Counted from the stretch's first letter, positions 30,828 to 39,761 are shown. The stretch is DNA of 64,000 nucleotides from Pseudidiomarina aestuarii (GCF_003987355.1 NZ_PIPR01000001.1:682001-746000), one strand, 5' to 3'. The notes: generated from the letters alone by a model not told the origin. Made by a program: numbers and translations.

Positions 30828-31652
30828 ATGACTGACTTACAACAACGTATTGAAATTGCTTTTGAAAATCGCGCCGAGATTAATCCAAAAACGGTAAGCA
30901 GCAAGCTTCGCAACGATATTGAAGAGGTCATTCACAGTATTGACTCGGGAGAGCGTCGCGTCGCTGAGAAAATTGACGGTGAATGGCATGTTCACCAATG
31001 GTTAAAGAAAGCCGTGTTGTTATCGTTTCGCACCCAAGATAACCACCTGATGAATGGCGGTGAAACGCGCTTCTTCGATAAAGTGGACAGTAAGTTTGCG
31101 GGCTACGACGATAAGCAATTTCGTGCCGAGGGAATGCGTGTTGTACCGCCAGCTATGGTGCGCAAAGGTGCCTTTATCGGCCGCAACGTCGTATTAATGC
31201 CCTCTTACGTCAATATCGGGGCGTTCGTAGATGAGGGAACAATGGTCGACACCTGGGCGACCGTGGGTTCTTGTGCCCAAATTGGTAAAAACGTGCATTT
31301 GTCAGGTGGCGTTGGTATCGGTGGTGTATTAGAACCCTTGCAAGCCAACCCAACCATTATTGAAGACAATTGCTTTATTGGCGCTCGCTCGGAAATTGTC
31401 GAAGGCGTCATCGTTGAGACCGGTGCCGTGATTTCGATGGGCGTCTATATTGGTCAAAGTACGCGTATCTATGACCGTGAAACCGGTACCATTAGTTACG
31501 GGCGAGTGCCTGCTGGGGCTGTTGTCGTACCCGGAAATTTGCCTTCTGCTGATGGTAAGTACAGCTTGTATGCTGCCATCATTGTCAAAAAAGTCGATGC
31601 AAAAACTCGTGAAAAGGTTGGTATCAACGCCCTGCTCCGCAGCGTTGACTAG
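30828..31652 (+). CDS. dapD: Tetrahydrodipicolinate N-succinyltransferase
   Basis: DapD succinylates tetrahydrodipicolinate in the meso-DAP/lysine pathway. The start is ATG 30828 ([17 protein letters not shown]) with AAAAGG eight bases before it; an upstream in-frame ATG lies within glnD. The 274-residue product has a helical N-terminal domain, a left-handed beta helix ([34 protein letters not shown]) and the succinyl-CoA-binding C-terminal part ([19 protein letters not shown]). It follows glnD by 19 bp. Confidence 0.97.
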   Translation: MTDLQQRIEIAFENRAEINPKTVSSKLRNDIEEVIHSIDSGERRVAEKIDGEWHVHQWLKKAVLLSFRTQDNHLMNGGETRFFDKVDSKFAGYDDKQFRAEGMRVVPPAMVRKGAFIGRNVVLMPSYVNIGAFVDEGTMVDTWATVGSCAQIGKNVHLSGGVGIGGVLEPLQANPTIIEDNCFIGARSEIVEGVIVETGAVISMGVYIGQSTRIYDRETGTISYGRVPAGAVVVPGNLPSADGKYSLYAAIIVKKVDAKTREKVGINALLRSVD

Positions 31653-31661
31653 CGAGTTACA

Positions 31662-32378
31662 TTAGCTAGTTGCGTCAAATACCCGCAGAAAATCAGTAGG
31701 AATCGGCTGAGTAATGACAATCGGTTCCTCACTGTGCGGGTGTCGAAAACTTAACTGTGTTGCGGCTAGCAGCAAGCGTTGTATTGAAAAATGCTCACGA
31801 AAAAAGCGATTGTGGCGACCATCACCATGATTAGTATCGCCGATGATTGGATGCCGCAAGTGCGACATATGCCGACGAATTTGGTGTTTGCGACCGGTGA
31901 GCGGTTCGATTTCCATTAACGAATAACGTGATGTTGAGTGCTTTTTGCTCACCGCAAACGGTAGCTCGATTTGCTTGACACAACGATATCGCGTTACGGC
32001 TGCTTGTGGGCCTTTGTCTGGATCGGCCTGTGCATCGGCAATTTTATCGAGTTCTTCTCGCAATGGATAATCCAGTTCGCCGTCGCCCAAGTACCCTCGC
32101 ACTACCGCATGATAGCGCTTCTGCACGAGCCGCTCTGTAAATTGCTCGGTGAGCAATCGCGCGGTCTCTGAGTCTTTTGCAAAAAGTAAGATGCCAGAAG
32201 TAGGACGATCCAAACGATGGACCGGATACACGCGCTGGCCAATTTGATCACGAACGCGCTGCAACGCAAATTCCGTTGCTTCTCGCGCTAACCAACTGCG
32301 ATGAACGAGTAAGCCACTAGGTTTATCAATCGCGATCAGGTACTCGTCATGAAAGAGTACCTCAAGTTCTGGCTTCAT
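31662..32378 (-). CDS. truC: tRNA pseudouridine(65) synthase TruC
   Basis: TruC isomerises U65 in tRNAs. I start at ATG 32378 (MKPELEVLFHDEYLIAIDKP), which gives 238 residues; a start 54 bp upstream would run back into yqcC. The RluA-family catalytic Asp lies in HRLDRPTSGILLFAK, and RKHQIRRHMSHLRHPIIGD is the conserved C-terminal block. There is no S4 domain, as expected for TruC. It lies 22 bp after yqcC, the same pairing as in E. coli, and is convergent with dapD. Confidence 0.93.
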   Translation of the reverse strand: MKPELEVLFHDEYLIAIDKPSGLLVHRSWLAREATEFALQRVRDQIGQRVYPVHRLDRPTSGILLFAKDSETARLLTEQFTERLVQKRYHAVVRGYLGDGELDYPLREELDKIADAQADPDKGPQAAVTRYRCVKQIELPFAVSKKHSTSRYSLMEIEPLTGRKHQIRRHMSHLRHPIIGDTNHGDGRHNRFFREHFSIQRLLLAATQLSFRHPHSEEPIVITQPIPTDFLRVFDATS

Positions 32379-32400
32379 AATGGATTCATTCGCACTGTGA

Positions 32401-32745
32401 TTAACAATCTTCGGCCAAGGGATCCGCACCACTGAGGAGAATATCGAACTCGCGTAAACTGTCGATCAGTCCTTCGTGATGTTCGAGTCGATCACGATAG
32501 ACATGAGTTGCCATCGGGCTGACCGCAATATTTGCTGGTAATGGGTGTTCACCATCTACCAGGTCCCACATGCGTGGTACCATGACAAATTGAAGCCACT
32601 GATGGAAATCGAGCGTATCCATCGCAAAAGGCTGATCACTCGCCAATGCCTGTGCTGGTGGAAAATGACTTTGCCAGAGGCCGAGACTATTTAATTCGGC
32701 TTCAATTCGCTCCAATAATCGAGCTGCACGTTGACGCTGGTCCAT
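32401..32745 (-). CDS. yqcC: YqcC family protein (DUF446), function unknown
   Basis: This small helical protein of 114 residues begins at ATG 32745 after GGAGGTAGTC. Conserved features are the N-terminal helix (LLERIEAELNSLGLW), FAMDTLDFHQWLQFVMVPRM and the HPLPANIAVSPMA segment. It pairs with truC in many gammaproteobacteria, which suggests a tRNA-related role, but no activity is established. Confidence 0.9.
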   Translation of the reverse strand: MDQRQRAARLLERIEAELNSLGLWQSHFPPAQALASDQPFAMDTLDFHQWLQFVMVPRMWDLVDGEHPLPANIAVSPMATHVYRDRLEHHEGLIDSLREFDILLSGADPLAEDC

Positions 32746-32818
32746 GACTACCTCCACGACCCGTTAATCGTTATAATGCCGCACATCTTTCAAGAAAATC
32801 ATCCATGTTGCAAGTTTA

Positions 32819-33898
32819 ATGAGCCAAACAGACCATCTTTCACTCCTCCCTGACCTACTGGAACAAAGCGGTAGTGCTTACCATGTCTACGATTGCGGTC
32901 GTCGATTAGAAGCCATTACTGAAGCCGACTTTCAATCTATCTGCATGCAACGACAAGCACATCCATACCCTTTCCAGAACCACGCTTGGCTGGCGATCGA
33001 GTTTTGGGATGCAAAGCATGCCGCTGCGGAACATTTTCTCTGGTTTCTGAAATTTCCAATCGATGAGCGTGGATTAATCAGCTTGGCTGCTCAGCAAGCA
33101 TTCGTTGCCAGTGTATTGACATTATTGGGACAACAAATCACCGGCGCATTAAACGCGCAACAAGAGCAAGAACTGCAGCAATCCCCTTATTTGTTTACGC
33201 CAACGGAAACACAGCGCGCCGCGCTTTATGCGCAGTTGTCGGTGCGTCATCAACGGGCTCCGTCTATTCACTTTGAACTCGCTCAGGAGCAATTACGTTC
33301 AGCCGAACCAGAACTGTGGCACAACATAGGTCTGCAAGGTTTGCATGATGTGGCGGCTCGTTTGAATCAAGATCCGCTGACCAGCACGGCGATAGCGAAG
33401 CATTTTAGTCGCTACCCTGCGGCCATGCAGAAAGCGCTCGCCGAGGCACTAGAGCATCACTGTTTACCCGGTACACTGGCTGAAGCTTTTACACAGGATT
33501 TGCTCTCTCTGGCAGCCCCAGACTTGCATCGCGTTGACTGTCTTTATCGCTTGCGAGCGCTTGCCAGTCAGTCACAGCAATCCGCTACCGCCGACCTGAT
33601 TGATCATATCTTGCAACACCCAGATGCAGACCAACTGGTCTTGATTGGGCTACGTTTTTGGTCGACGTTGATTGACCAAACCGCGTCGCAACAACCGGAT
33701 CAGTCGCGCTTATACCGCTATATCCATGCCCTTGCACAGCTACAACAACAGCCGCTGTTTAATGCATTAATGACCGATTTATTGCGCTTACCCAGTGTTC
33801 GTCCCTATGTACTGATGTTGTTGCAACGCCATGACCTGCCAACCGCTGTGCAATCGGCTTGGCAGGAGTTCATTGCCGGAGTCACTGATGCTCGCTGA
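32819..33898 (+). CDS. DUF3549 family protein, function unknown
   Basis: This 359-residue, probably cytoplasmic and largely helical protein starts MSQTDHLSLLPDLLEQSGS with no signal peptide or membrane helix. The N-terminal part (VYDCGRRLEAI, PYPFQNHAWLAIEFW, FLWFLKFPIDERGLI) matches my memory of the DUF3549 family of Alteromonadales, Vibrio and relatives. The C-terminal two thirds contain repeated helical segments resembling a superhelical scaffold. The DUF3301 gene starts inside its last codons, so the two are coupled. A TATAAT hexamer at 32772-32777 could be its -10, without a clear -35. Confidence 0.8.
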   Translation: MSQTDHLSLLPDLLEQSGSAYHVYDCGRRLEAITEADFQSICMQRQAHPYPFQNHAWLAIEFWDAKHAAAEHFLWFLKFPIDERGLISLAAQQAFVASVLTLLGQQITGALNAQQEQELQQSPYLFTPTETQRAALYAQLSVRHQRAPSIHFELAQEQLRSAEPELWHNIGLQGLHDVAARLNQDPLTSTAIAKHFSRYPAAMQKALAEALEHHCLPGTLAEAFTQDLLSLAAPDLHRVDCLYRLRALASQSQQSATADLIDHILQHPDADQLVLIGLRFWSTLIDQTASQQPDQSRLYRYIHALAQLQQQPLFNALMTDLLRLPSVRPYVLMLLQRHDLPTAVQSAWQEFIAGVTDAR

Positions 33899-34196
33899 TG
33901 TCATTCTCTTATTGGGTTTATGTTTTGGCGGCTACTTGTTTTGGCAGGGGCGTCGACAGGCCGAGGCAGCGCAACAGCATGCCCGGCGCTACTGTCAGCA
34001 AGAAGGACTGCAATTTTTAGATTTAGCCTGGCAAGCCAGCCGACCACATCGCTGGGGTCGGCGGATGGGTTGGCAAAGTCGCTACAATTTTGGCTTTTCG
34101 AGTGATGGTGAGAGCCGTTATGAGGGTGAGATAACGCTGTTAAACCTGAGCCTTCAACGCGTCTCCACACCTCCCTATCGACTCCCTACTGAGTAG
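33888..34196 (+). CDS. DUF3301 family small membrane protein, function unknown
   Basis: The start is ATG 33888 (MLADVILLLGLCFGGYLFW) with GGAG at 33879-33882. It overlaps the DUF3549 stop by 11 bp. The 102-residue product has a single N-terminal membrane helix (residues ~4-19), a charged linker rich in Arg and Gln, and a basic, aromatic C-terminal part (YCQQEGLQFLDLAWQ, YNFGFSSDGESRYEGEITL) characteristic of DUF3301. The topology suggests a cytoplasmic C-terminal domain anchored to the inner membrane. No function is known. Confidence 0.82.
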   Translation: MLADVILLLGLCFGGYLFWQGRRQAEAAQQHARRYCQQEGLQFLDLAWQASRPHRWGRRMGWQSRYNFGFSSDGESRYEGEITLLNLSLQRVSTPPYRLPTE

Positions 34197-34515
34197 AACT
34201 GGTTGACGAGCCGAACAAACGTCGGCAGCAGCGCACCCAAAAATCTTTATACATGACCCAGTCGGCCGCCAATGAATAAGCCGGATATTTAAATGTTGCG
34301 GGCTTATTATGTTCGAAGCCAAAATGACCCAGCCAGGCAAAACCGTATCCCGCCACCGGGACCCACAACAAAGACCACCAATTCTGCGTCCACAGCGCAT
34401 AAGCAATAATGAGCAACACCAACGTGCTACCAATGTAATGCAGAGCCCGACATCGCGGATTCGAATGTTCAGCCAAGTAGTAGGGGTAGAATTCTGCAAA
34501 GTTCTTAAATGCCAT
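34186..34515 (-). CDS. Mpo1-like (DUF962) integral membrane protein
   Basis: The start is ATG 34515 (MAFKNFAEFYPYYLAEH) after GAGGAGAA. The 109-residue protein has two central hydrophobic helices (LHYIGSTLVLLIIAYALW and a WWSLLWVPVAGYGFAW segment) and the paired histidine motifs HSNPRCRALHYIG and HFGFEHNKPATF typical of DUF962. Yeast Mpo1 of this family is an Fe(II) dioxygenase acting on 2-hydroxy fatty acids; whether bacterial members share this is unproven. Its 3' end overlaps the convergent DUF3301 gene by 11 bp. Confidence 0.82.
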   Translation of the reverse strand: MAFKNFAEFYPYYLAEHSNPRCRALHYIGSTLVLLIIAYALWTQNWWSLLWVPVAGYGFAWLGHFGFEHNKPATFKYPAYSLAADWVMYKDFWVRCCRRLFGSSTSSTQ

Positions 34516-35203
34516 GCGTATTCTCCTCGTTCGCCGCTGTTGCCGCTGATTCTCTTTCAGCGAATAACAATTCACCCACTATAGAGCCTACTCGCACCGA
34601 GGTGACTTTTCTATAACCATGCTGTTCAAACAATGGCAAGTAGTGTGATTGGGTAATATAGACGGCTATGCCAGCTGAGGTTTTATCTTCCTCGAGCAGT
34701 TGCCGCGCCGCGCGCACTAGAACGTCACCCCAGCCCTGTTGTTGATAGCGCGGATGAACCGCTATAAACGCCAGCATATGATAATCATTCTCTGGCATTG
34801 CTGCTTGAATCAACGCTTCTTTTTCAAGTAATTGACGCGTTGAGACATAACCGGCCGTGAGCAACATTTTGAGGCGCCAATGCCAATAGCGACCTGGACC
34901 AAAGCTTTTCCCAGGACGAGTTAAACAGGCCACACCCACGAGACTCTCGCCATCAAACACGCCAACCATAGGCTGAGCGGCTTCCCAAAAAGCAGCGAGC
35001 TCTTCACGAATAGCAGCCCGCAGGCGTTTCTCATAATCAGCTTTATCCGCTTGAAACAGTTCCATGAACAAAGGATCGTCGAAATAAGCTTGGTACAACA
35101 GTGAAGCAGCTATTTTGAGATCTTCTGCCACCAAATACGAAAGTTGTGCTGTGTCTAACGCAGCGGGAGATGTTGTTGTCATTGTGTGTCCCGATGTTTT
35201 CAT
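34505..35203 (-). CDS. GNAT family N-acetyltransferase
   Basis: This protein of up to 232 residues has the GNAT acetyl-CoA-binding region LAFIAVHPRYQQQGWGDVLV (motif A, with the Q-x-x-G-x-G-like QQQGWG) and the C-terminal HYLPLFEQHGYRKV motif B-like segment. The substrate is not predictable. The start is uncertain: ATG 35203 or ATG 35182 (MTTTSPAAL), neither with a strong ribosome site. It overlaps the Mpo1-like gene by 11 bp, so the two are probably co-transcribed, and it follows syd by 44 bp. Confidence 0.82.
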   Translation of the reverse strand: MKTSGHTMTTTSPAALDTAQLSYLVAEDLKIAASLLYQAYFDDPLFMELFQADKADYEKRLRAAIREELAAFWEAAQPMVGVFDGESLVGVACLTRPGKSFGPGRYWHWRLKMLLTAGYVSTRQLLEKEALIQAAMPENDYHMLAFIAVHPRYQQQGWGDVLVRAARQLLEEDKTSAGIAVYITQSHYLPLFEQHGYRKVTSVRVGSIVGELLFAERESAATAANEENTHGI

Positions 35204-35247
35204 GTCATCTCAGAATGCCCGATTTGTGTCCAAAATGCGATGGCTTT

Positions 35248-35817
35248 TCATGATTCCTCGCCGATGCTTTGCAACCGCGGTGTTACTTCCTGTATAAATG
35301 TCTCGAGCGAGTCTGCTAGCACTTCATGTTGCTCCTGCCCAACCCATTCCAATCCAACCACACCCGTTTCATTGTCAACGGTCAGCAGTAGGTCGTCGGC
35401 CTCTTCCGCAAGCCCAATGAAGAGTGTTGGTGGCTGTTTCAATCGTCGCTTCATCAAAATATGGCCTGCACAGTTCGCTAATAATCGCTCGCCATCTTCA
35501 GTGCAGTGAATATGTAACAATTGCAGTGGATGGTGATTCCAGTCCACCGCAAGATCGCCCGCAAACCAGCGTGAATAATAGTCCGCAAAATCGGACTGAA
35601 ATGGCATTTCTAGTGCTGCCGCCAAATCCTTAAAATTCAGTGGATGGGTCTGCTGCACCGGCTGCCAGATCACATAATCAGGATCATGATCCCATGGCTC
35701 GCGGTAAATCGGCGCATCCCAGTCGTCTTGGCGCTCCACCAGTAGTGGTTTATTGTGTTCAGCGTACAGACCGACATAGCGGTCTATTAACGCATCAAGA
35801 GCAGTCGTGATCGACAT
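35248..35817 (-). CDS. syd: SecY-interacting protein Syd
   Basis: This 189-residue acidic cytoplasmic protein matches Syd, which binds SecY loops at the inner membrane and checks translocon integrity. Typical blocks are the N-terminal ALDALIDRYVGLYAEHNKPLL region, IYREPWDHDPDYVIWQPVQQ, and FADYYSRWFAGDL. Syd lies beside queF in E. coli too, divergently as here. A TTGATT/CATAGT pair in the 174-bp intergenic region could be its promoter, but this is weak. Confidence 0.92.
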   Translation of the reverse strand: MSITTALDALIDRYVGLYAEHNKPLLVERQDDWDAPIYREPWDHDPDYVIWQPVQQTHPLNFKDLAAALEMPFQSDFADYYSRWFAGDLAVDWNHHPLQLLHIHCTEDGERLLANCAGHILMKRRLKQPPTLFIGLAEEADDLLLTVDNETGVVGLEWVGQEQHEVLADSLETFIQEVTPRLQSIGEES

Positions 35818-35991
35818 CCTGAATTCCCTCGTTACTACTTATGGTTACTATGCTCTGGATGATGTCCAAATCAACTAGCATCTCATTCCGGACACCGTTA
35901 CAATATTCGGCTGCGTTTAGCCTAGCATAAAACGCTTCAAACATGACTTGAATAACCAACAAGCAACCGTTCGTGCGATTTAAGGAACACC

Positions 35992-36822
35992 ATGACAAAC
36001 CCTCTCGGCCATTTGTCTTTAGGACAGCCGACTCAGTATCCAGACCATTACGATGCAACTCTGCTACAAGCGGTGCCTCGACAGCTTAACCGTGAGCCTT
36101 TGGGCCTCAATGCTGAGCAATTACCGTTTACAGGTGTGGATTATTGGAATGCCTATGAAATGTCATGGTTGAATCAACGTGGTTTACCGCAAGTGGCTAT
36201 TGTTGAATGTCAGGTGCCAATTGTAAGTCCAAATCTCATTGAGTCGAAAAGCTTTAAGCTCTATCTCAATAGTTTTAATGAAAGTCGTTGGGATTCGTGG
36301 CAGCAAGTGCAAAAGCAGCTCGAGCACGATCTCTCTGACTGCGCAGGCGCAACCGTTAAAGTTCAACTGCTGGACCTCAAAACAGCCAGTACAGCTGGTT
36401 TTAGCGATTTGCCGGGACTTTGTATTGATCACGTCGATGTCGCTATTCAGCAGTATCACTACGAGCCGCAATTGCTGCGCTCGGTAAATTCGGGCACAAT
36501 TGTTGAGGAAACGTTGCACAGTCATCTCCTGAAGTCGAATTGTCTTATCACCAATCAACCCGATTGGGGATCTGTCCTGATTCGCTATCGAGGACAACAA
36601 GTCGACTATGCAGCGCTATTGCAATACATAGTCTCATTTCGAAACCATAATGAATTCCATGAACAATGCGTGGAGCGAATTTTCGTAGACATGAAACAAC
36701 AGTTGCAAATTGAACAGCTGACCGTCTACGCCCGCTACACGCGTCGCGGCGGTTTGGATATCAATCCATTCCGCTCAGATTTTGAAACGGCACCACGTCA
36801 ACAAAGACTGGTGCGGCAGTAA
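35992..36822 (+). CDS. queF: NADPH-dependent 7-cyano-7-deazaguanine reductase QueF
   Basis: QueF reduces preQ0 to preQ1 in queuosine synthesis. This is the long bacterial type (276 residues, two fused T-fold halves). The substrate/NADPH motif is ESKSFKLYLNSFNESRW (residues ~84-100); the nucleophile is Cys184 in SNCLITNQPDWGS with general acid Asp191. AAGGAACACC precedes the ATG. No preQ1 riboswitch could be recognised in the 174-bp upstream region. ppnN follows by 20 bp. Confidence 0.96.
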   Translation: MTNPLGHLSLGQPTQYPDHYDATLLQAVPRQLNREPLGLNAEQLPFTGVDYWNAYEMSWLNQRGLPQVAIVECQVPIVSPNLIESKSFKLYLNSFNESRWDSWQQVQKQLEHDLSDCAGATVKVQLLDLKTASTAGFSDLPGLCIDHVDVAIQQYHYEPQLLRSVNSGTIVEETLHSHLLKSNCLITNQPDWGSVLIRYRGQQVDYAALLQYIVSFRNHNEFHEQCVERIFVDMKQQLQIEQLTVYARYTRRGGLDINPFRSDFETAPRQQRLVRQ

Positions 36823-36842
36823 TACAAGGATAAGAACAAAGA

Positions 36843-38198
36843 ATGAAAATAACTATTTCTCCTCGCGGCAGTATGAGTTTGCTGTCGCAACTCGAAATTT
36901 CCCGTTTACAACAATCGAGTGATGAGCAGTTGTATCGTCTGTTTCGCAATTGTTGTTTAGCCGTTTTGAACGCTGGTAGTAACACCGATAGTAGCGAAGA
37001 AATTTTTGATAAATATAAAGACTTTGATGTAAATGTCCTTAAATGTGAGCGCGGTGTTCAACTAGAGCTAATCAATCCACCGGCTGAAGCTTTTGTCGAC
37101 GGCAAGTTGATTGTTGGTATGCAGGAGCTCGTCGAGGCCGTACTGCGTGACATTCTCTTCACTGGTGAGCGTTATAATGCACAAACACTAGACTCAGCGG
37201 ATACCCATACGTTGACGCATGTCGTATTCGATATATTGCGCAACGCGCAGGTCATTCAACCTAATCTCGACCCGAATATCGTGGTGTGTTGGGGTGGTCA
37301 CTCAATCAATGAAATTGAATACAAATATACCAAAGAAGTGGGCTATCACTTAGGTCTACGTCACCTGAATATTTGTACGGGTTGTGGTCCTGGAGCTATG
37401 AAAGGACCTATGAAAGGCGCAACCATTGGCCACGCCAAACAACGTATTGCCGACGGTCGTTATTTAGGCTTCACCGAACCGGGTATCATTGCCGCAGAAC
37501 CGCCAAATCCAATCGTCAATGAATTGGTGATTTTGCCAGATATCGAGAAGCGCTTAGAAGCCTTTGTTCGCTGTGCACACGGGATTGTGATTTTCCCTGG
37601 CGGTGCAGGAACAGCAGAAGAAATGCTGTATATTTTGGGTATTTTAATGCACCCGGATAATGCGAAACAAAAACTGCCGCTGATTTTAACTGGACCGCAA
37701 TCCAGCCGCGGTTACTTTGAGGCTATCGACGCTTTCGTACTGGATACCTTAGGTGCAGAAGCACAGAAGTTCTACAGCATTATTATTGATGACCCTGCTG
37801 CCGTAGCGACTGCCATGAAACAAGGCGTCACTGAAGTGAAAGAATACCGTCGAGAAACTGGTGACTCATACAGCTTTAATTGGACGCTGCACATTGATGA
37901 GGCTTTCCAACGCCCATTTGTACCGACTCATGAACGTGTAAGGAATTTAAATCTTCACAAAGACCAAGCACCACAAGCGCTGGCGGCTGACTTACGCCGC
38001 GCATTTTCGTCGATTGTTGCAGGTAACGTAAAAGATGAAGGCATCCGTGCCATTCGTCAGCATGGACCATTTGAAATTCATGGCGAGCGCGATATGATGC
38101 GCAAATTAGATGTGCTCTTGCGTGCTTTTGTCGAGCAAGGCCGAATGAAATTGCCGGGCAGTGTTTACCACCCTTGTTATCGAGTCGTGACAGACTAA
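36843..38198 (+). CDS. ppnN: Pyrimidine/purine nucleotide 5'-monophosphate nucleosidase PpnN
   Basis: PpnN (YgdH) cleaves nucleoside monophosphates to base and ribose 5-phosphate and is stimulated by (p)ppGpp in E. coli. The 451-residue protein is the usual length. An N-terminal extension (residues ~1-150) precedes the LOG-family lysine-decarboxylase-like core, where [14 protein letters not shown] and [16 protein letters not shown] form the nucleotide/catalytic motif. A C-terminal domain ends [11 protein letters not shown]. It lies downstream of queF on the same strand, so possibly co-transcribed. Confidence 0.95.
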   Translation: MKITISPRGSMSLLSQLEISRLQQSSDEQLYRLFRNCCLAVLNAGSNTDSSEEIFDKYKDFDVNVLKCERGVQLELINPPAEAFVDGKLIVGMQELVEAVLRDILFTGERYNAQTLDSADTHTLTHVVFDILRNAQVIQPNLDPNIVVCWGGHSINEIEYKYTKEVGYHLGLRHLNICTGCGPGAMKGPMKGATIGHAKQRIADGRYLGFTEPGIIAAEPPNPIVNELVILPDIEKRLEAFVRCAHGIVIFPGGAGTAEEMLYILGILMHPDNAKQKLPLILTGPQSSRGYFEAIDAFVLDTLGAEAQKFYSIIIDDPAAVATAMKQGVTEVKEYRRETGDSYSFNWTLHIDEAFQRPFVPTHERVRNLNLHKDQAPQALAADLRRAFSSIVAGNVKDEGIRAIRQHGPFEIHGERDMMRKLDVLLRAFVEQGRMKLPGSVYHPCYRVVTD

Positions 38199-38219
38199 AC
38201 GGCAGAAAGCGAGTTCACC

Positions 38220-38591
38220 ATGCCTAAAATGTTAAAGATTGTCATTATCGGATTCGGAATCTACGTTGCAGCAATTGCTGCAACGGTCTTCTTTTTTGAA
38301 GCAGATCCGGAAAGTCTGAGTTGGCAAGAACGCGAAACCTTTAATCTCAAGCAAATCGGTCGCCTTGATCTGGGCACCGCCAAAGGGGACGTGATCCGGT
38401 TACTCGGTTCCCCCGATTTTAGCGAGGCTAAGGCCACCAGTGATAGCGAAGTGTTGGTGCTGTTTTATCGGACCCATCACGTCAAGTCAGATGGCATTAC
38501 AACCCGCGATGAATGTACACCGCTGCTCTTCAAAGATGATTTACTCATTGCTTGGGGTGCAGATGCTTATAGCGAATATCAATCTTTTTAA
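38220..38591 (+). CDS. DUF3192 family membrane-anchored protein
   Basis: This 123-residue protein has one N-terminal membrane helix (LKIVIIGFGIYVAAIAATVFF, without its flanks) and a small globular domain (LGTAKGDVIRLLGSPDFSEAK, VLVLFYRTHH) of the BamE/SmpA-like fold implied by the GDVIRLLGSPD motif. There is no lipobox cysteine, so it appears membrane-anchored rather than a lipoprotein. The conserved DECTPLLFKDDLLIAWG tail fits DUF3192. Function unknown. It ends in a hairpin and follows ppnN by 21 bp. Confidence 0.8.
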   Translation: MPKMLKIVIIGFGIYVAAIAATVFFFEADPESLSWQERETFNLKQIGRLDLGTAKGDVIRLLGSPDFSEAKATSDSEVLVLFYRTHHVKSDGITTRDECTPLLFKDDLLIAWGADAYSEYQSF

Positions 38592-38614
38592 TGAGGTGCG
38601 TGAGCACCTCATTT
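38591..38614 (+). terminator. Hairpin terminator after the DUF3192 gene
   Basis: ATGAGGTGC (38591-38599) pairs perfectly with GCACCTCAT (38604-38612) around GTGA. The T-tract after it is short, so termination may be partial. It includes the last base of the DUF3192 stop codon. Confidence 0.55.
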
Positions 38615-38622
38615 GCTATACT
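38614..38622 (+). promoter_or_regulatory. Extended -10 promoter for the isocitrate dehydrogenase gene
   Basis: TGCTATACT is a near-consensus extended -10 (TATACT at 38617-38622), followed by a GC-rich CCGCGC discriminator. The -35 position falls in the terminator hairpin and is not recognisable. Confidence 0.5.
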
Positions 38623-38635
38623 CCGCGCACCTAAG

Positions 38636-38651
38636 CATACCGCCCGGTATG
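38636..38651. promoter_or_regulatory. Perfect inverted repeat in the isocitrate dehydrogenase leader
   Basis: CATACCG and CGGTATG flank a CC centre. It lies 14-29 bp downstream of the extended -10 and about 28 bp before the ATG, so it would be in the 5' leader. It could be an operator or a small RNA hairpin; the binding factor is unknown. Confidence 0.45.
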
Positions 38652-38679
38652 TGTTGTCTTCAGGTTAGGAAAAAATCTC

Positions 38680-39684
38680 ATGAGCACGACCATTACAGTC
38701 ATTCCAGGTGACGGCATTGGCCCCGACATTGTCGACGCCACACTGAAAGTTCTTGATCACGCTGGCTGTGATTTTACTTACGAATTTGCGGATGCAGGTC
38801 TCGCGGCATTAGAGACGACTGGCGAGTTACTACCGCAAACGACGTTAGATGCGATTGCACGCAATCGTGCAACGCTCAAAGGTCCTTTAACAACGCCCGT
38901 GGGCGAAGGCTTTACCTCAATCAACGTCAGCTTACGCAAGCAATTTAATTTGTATGCCAACGTGCGCCCAGTCCTTTCTTTTAAAGGAACGAAGGCGCGT
39001 TATGAAGACATCGATATTATTACCATTCGCGAAAACACTGAGGGCATGTACTCAGGTTTAGGTCAGCGAGTCAGCGAGGATGGTAGTGAAGCAGAAGCAA
39101 TCAGCCGTATCACGCGCTTGGGTTCCGAACGCATCGTACGGTTTGCTTTTGAATTGGCACGACGCGAAGGCCGTAAAAAAGTCACGGCTGTGCACAAAGC
39201 GAATATTCTCAAGTCAACGTCAGGACTATTCCTCAAAACTGCTCGCGCTGTTGCAGCCGATTATCCAGACATTCAGTTCGACGAAATGATTGTTGATGCA
39301 GTCTGTATGAAACTGGTTATGAATCCAGAGCAGTTTGATGTGATTGTAACCACCAACCTGTTCGGTGATATTTTGTCTGACTTGTGTGCGGGTTTGGTCG
39401 GCGGCTTAGGCATGGCTCCAGGCGCGAATATTGGCGAGAGCTCTGCAATTTTTGAAGCAGTGCATGGCTCAGCTCCTGACATTGCTGGGCAAAACTTGGC
39501 GAACCCAACCGCTTTGTTACTGGGCGCAATTCAAATGCTTGAGTATTTGGAGATGCCAGAACAGGCGAAACGTATTCGTGCAGCAATCGTTGATGTCATT
39601 GCGAGCGGTGATCGCACGACCCGTGATTTAGGTGGTCAACATGGCACAACCGATTTCACGCAAGCGATTATCGATCGCCTGTAA
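38680..39684 (+). CDS. Isocitrate dehydrogenase family protein, probably NAD-dependent
   Basis: This 334-residue beta-decarboxylating dehydrogenase has VIPGDGIGPDIVDA at the N terminus, SINVSLRKQFNLYANVRP with the substrate-binding Ser/Asn/Arg set, IRENTEGMYSG, VHKANILK with the catalytic Lys, the Asp-rich metal site (DAVCMKLVMNPEQFDVIVT, FGDILSDLCAG), and the cofactor loop VHGSAPDIAGQ. The short length and lack of the NADP-specific loop point to the NAD-dependent isocitrate dehydrogenase branch related to IDH3 and isopropylmalate dehydrogenase. Homoisocitrate or isopropylmalate activity is less likely. It is flanked by its own promoter-like box and a terminator. Confidence 0.88.
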   Translation: MSTTITVIPGDGIGPDIVDATLKVLDHAGCDFTYEFADAGLAALETTGELLPQTTLDAIARNRATLKGPLTTPVGEGFTSINVSLRKQFNLYANVRPVLSFKGTKARYEDIDIITIRENTEGMYSGLGQRVSEDGSEAEAISRITRLGSERIVRFAFELARREGRKKVTAVHKANILKSTSGLFLKTARAVAADYPDIQFDEMIVDAVCMKLVMNPEQFDVIVTTNLFGDILSDLCAGLVGGLGMAPGANIGESSAIFEAVHGSAPDIAGQNLANPTALLLGAIQMLEYLEMPEQAKRIRAAIVDVIASGDRTTRDLGGQHGTTDFTQAIIDRL

Positions 39685-39698
39685 CCCGAGTCCATCAT

Positions 39699-39739
39699 AA
39701 AAAAGGCTGGTCGGCGCGATGCACTGACCAGCCTTTTTT
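39699..39739. terminator. Bidirectional terminator between the isocitrate dehydrogenase gene and rlmM
   Basis: AAAAAAGGCTGGTC (39699-39712) pairs perfectly with GACCAGCCTTTTTT (39726-39739) around a 13-nt loop. The two flanking genes converge on it (stops at 39684 and 39762). Confidence 0.93.
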
Positions 39740-39761
39740 GTATCCTCACCCTAACCTAACA

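Noticed and set aside
31645-31672. ACTAGC/GCTAGT inverted repeat between dapD and truC as a terminator
   Set aside because: The stem is only six perfect pairs with a long loop and no T-tract on either strand, and it overlaps the dapD stop.
35818-35991. preQ1 riboswitch upstream of queF
   Set aside because: I looked for an aptamer-like stem with a downstream A-rich tail pairing into the loop and saw nothing convincing; the region has only weak promoter-like boxes.
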